Assembly (NCBI GenBank): GCA_001820485.1
Contig: MHPU01000018.1
Span: 1-22,711 of the forward strand
Direction: 5' to 3'
From: Candidatus Staskawiczbacteria bacterium RIFOXYD1_FULL_32_13
GTDB lineage: Bacteria > Patescibacteriota > Minisyncoccia > Minisyncoccales > Staskawiczbacteraceae
DNA: 22,711 bases
The translations under genes and the position numbers were made by a program. The notes beneath the pieces are model-generated. The model had not been told where the DNA came from. It ran no database searches and was given only the letters and a program-made list of their open reading frames with translations. Below, in pieces: positions 21,575 through 22,711 of this stretch. Numbering within the stretch: position 1 is the stretch's first letter; every line of letters starts with the position of its first letter.

Positions 21575-22711
21575 TTATTCAAGCTTACTTATATTATTAT
21601 TCCTTAATAAAAGATTTGCTAAAGAAACTACTGATTCATAAATAATATTTGATCCATGATGCGGTTCAATATGTATTTCACAATTGTATTCAGAATTATC
21701 ATTTATTGCCTTAAAGGCGCAATTAAGTTTATCTCGCAGGGCATAAATTGCAGATTGAGCTGATGAGCACGAAACAGAAGGATTATTGAATCCGTATTCT
21801 AGAGTTTTGCCAAGTAGATTTTTATTTCTTATATATCCATGCCAATGTACAATAGCTATGCCATTTTTTTCTAAATTTCTCCAAAAATTCCAGTTCAATT
21901 TTTTTTGTTTCATTTCTTTTGCTAAAATAGCATTTCCTATAGCATGAGCTAAAATTACTCTAGTATCAAATGATGGTTTATAATCCTCTTGAATATCAAC
22001 GCCCAAAGGAGTTTCAATAATCATTTTACCTTCAACTAGTCCTACTTTTATAATATCTGTATTTTTGTTTAATTTTGATTTATCTGATCCTGATTTTGAA
22101 GTAAGTACCCAAACATCTGGTACTTCTTTTTCTAAATTAGTAGGTAATTGACAAGCTATAAATCCATAACTCATTCCATTTCTTTTATCTAAGTATTTTG
22201 AGCCAATTAATTTATAAAAATTATTTCTAAAATTTAATTCAGAAACTAATCTTTTTTTAGGGTATAGACCTGTTTTTTCTAATAAAGCACCACCTTTAAT
22301 CAAATCTTCAATAAAAGGCTTATAATAATTATCATTTACATTAAATGCTCCTATTTTTATTATAAAATCCTTTAAAGATGGTGGCATCACAGGAGCTGAA
22401 ATTTTGGGAAGTAATTCATTTAATACATTATCTTTGAAATTATCGGTTCTAGAGAAATAAGGGTGAGAGCCGTTTAAGCTATAAATTGCCCATTTTGAAC
22501 TGTTTACAATAATAGCTAAATTTGTCATATGGTAAGCAAATAAATTTAAAGATACATTCATATGTTCTTGGTAAGTAGAATTTTCATTTATTTCTTTAGG
22601 TTCATTTATTATAGTAATTATTGGATTTTCACGCAAGCTTAGCAATTTTGCCATTGCAAGTTTATTTGTCTTAGATTCTCCTTCAACAATAATTGCTATA
22701 CCTTTTTTTAT
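21575..22711 (-). CDS. Unidentified protein, 5' end beyond the window
   Basis: I do not recognise this protein. The frame has an internal ATG at 22654, but it stays open for 19 more codons to the window edge (KKGIAIIVEGESKTNKLA), and this stretch reads like a real strand and loop, so the gene is probably truncated by the window. At least 378 residues are visible. Notable spots are NGSHPYFSR, IVHWHGYIRNKN, SVSCSSAQSAIYALRDKL and IEPHHGSNIIYESVVSLANLL; the histidine-rich pieces could be a metal site, but no family motif is complete. No membrane segment is seen. It ends two bases before the kinase gene and leads, or is part of, the five-gene operon. Confidence 0.7.
   Translation of the reverse strand: MKKGIAIIVEGESKTNKLAMAKLLSLRENPIITIINEPKEINENSTYQEHMNVSLNLFAYHMTNLAIIVNSSKWAIYSLNGSHPYFSRTDNFKDNVLNELLPKISAPVMPPSLKDFIIKIGAFNVNDNYYKPFIEDLIKGGALLEKTGLYPKKRLVSELNFRNNFYKLIGSKYLDKRNGMSYGFIACQLPTNLEKEVPDVWVLTSKSGSDKSKLNKNTDIIKVGLVEGKMIIETPLGVDIQEDYKPSFDTRVILAHAIGNAILAKEMKQKKLNWNFWRNLEKNGIAIVHWHGYIRNKNLLGKTLEYGFNNPSVSCSSAQSAIYALRDKLNCAFKAINDNSEYNCEIHIEPHHGSNIIYESVVSLANLLLRNNNISKLE

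Noticed and set aside
1..22711. tRNA or rRNA genes
   Set aside because: No cloverleaf with CCA-like acceptor and TTCRA arm, and no rRNA-like block, was recognised by eye. The cloverleaf-like repeats at 11671 and 13376 lack an anticodon arm and T-loop consensus.

Overview
The window looks like a chromosomal segment of an AT-rich bacterium, most plausibly a Patescibacteria (Candidate Phyla Radiation) member of the Parcubacteria type. The evidence is indirect: strongly AT-rich coding sequence, native genes with no Shine-Dalgarno (SD) motif, very short or absent leaders, small extended ribosomal proteins, and accessory families common in that group (PEGA-domain propeller protein, stand-alone Cas4-like nucleases, 7TM histidine kinases). 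There is no rRNA or marker long enough to fix the lineage by eye, so this is an inference.

Left part (1-4834, + strand): a Nudix hydrolase gene, then the end of the spc/alpha ribosomal cluster: infA, rpmJ (too short for many gene callers), rpsM, rpsK, rpsD, rpoA, rplQ, rplM, rpsI. Long imperfect hairpins sit directly before rpsK and rpoA; the second contains a possible 16-codon upstream ORF whose stop overlaps the rpoA start.

Middle part (4835-13465): AT-rich native genes alternate with three isolated GC-rich genes. Native genes are a Cas4-like Fe-S nuclease (+), a PEGA/propeller protein and a TIM-barrel protein (-, overlapping), murA-mreB (+) and holB (+, TTG start). The GC-rich genes are a zinc-ribbon protein (5023-5367, +), a Nudix protein (8652-9212, -) and an unknown 111-residue protein (11976-12311, -). 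Each is monocistronic and has its own strong SD and its own GC-rich hairpin terminator; two have near-consensus extended -10 promoters. No native gene here has a recognisable SD. Two of the GC-rich genes also share a flanking arrangement of palindromic repeat plus a conserved hairpin. This set of self-contained foreign-looking expression cassettes is the most unusual thing in the window.

Right part (13466-22711, - strand): a 998-residue UvrD-type helicase fused to a RecB-type Fe-S nuclease, transcribed separately. Upstream of it is a tight five-gene operon, read from the right edge: an unidentified protein that continues beyond the window, two paralogous 7TM histidine kinases, a single-domain response regulator and a second stand-alone PD-(D/E)XK Fe-S nuclease. 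Both kinases have His in place of the usual acidic residue after the phospho-accepting His. The window therefore holds three separate PD-(D/E)XK domains with intact catalytic residues and four-cysteine clusters, one of them co-transcribed with a signalling system. No CRISPR array, tRNA, rRNA, transposase or integrase gene was seen.
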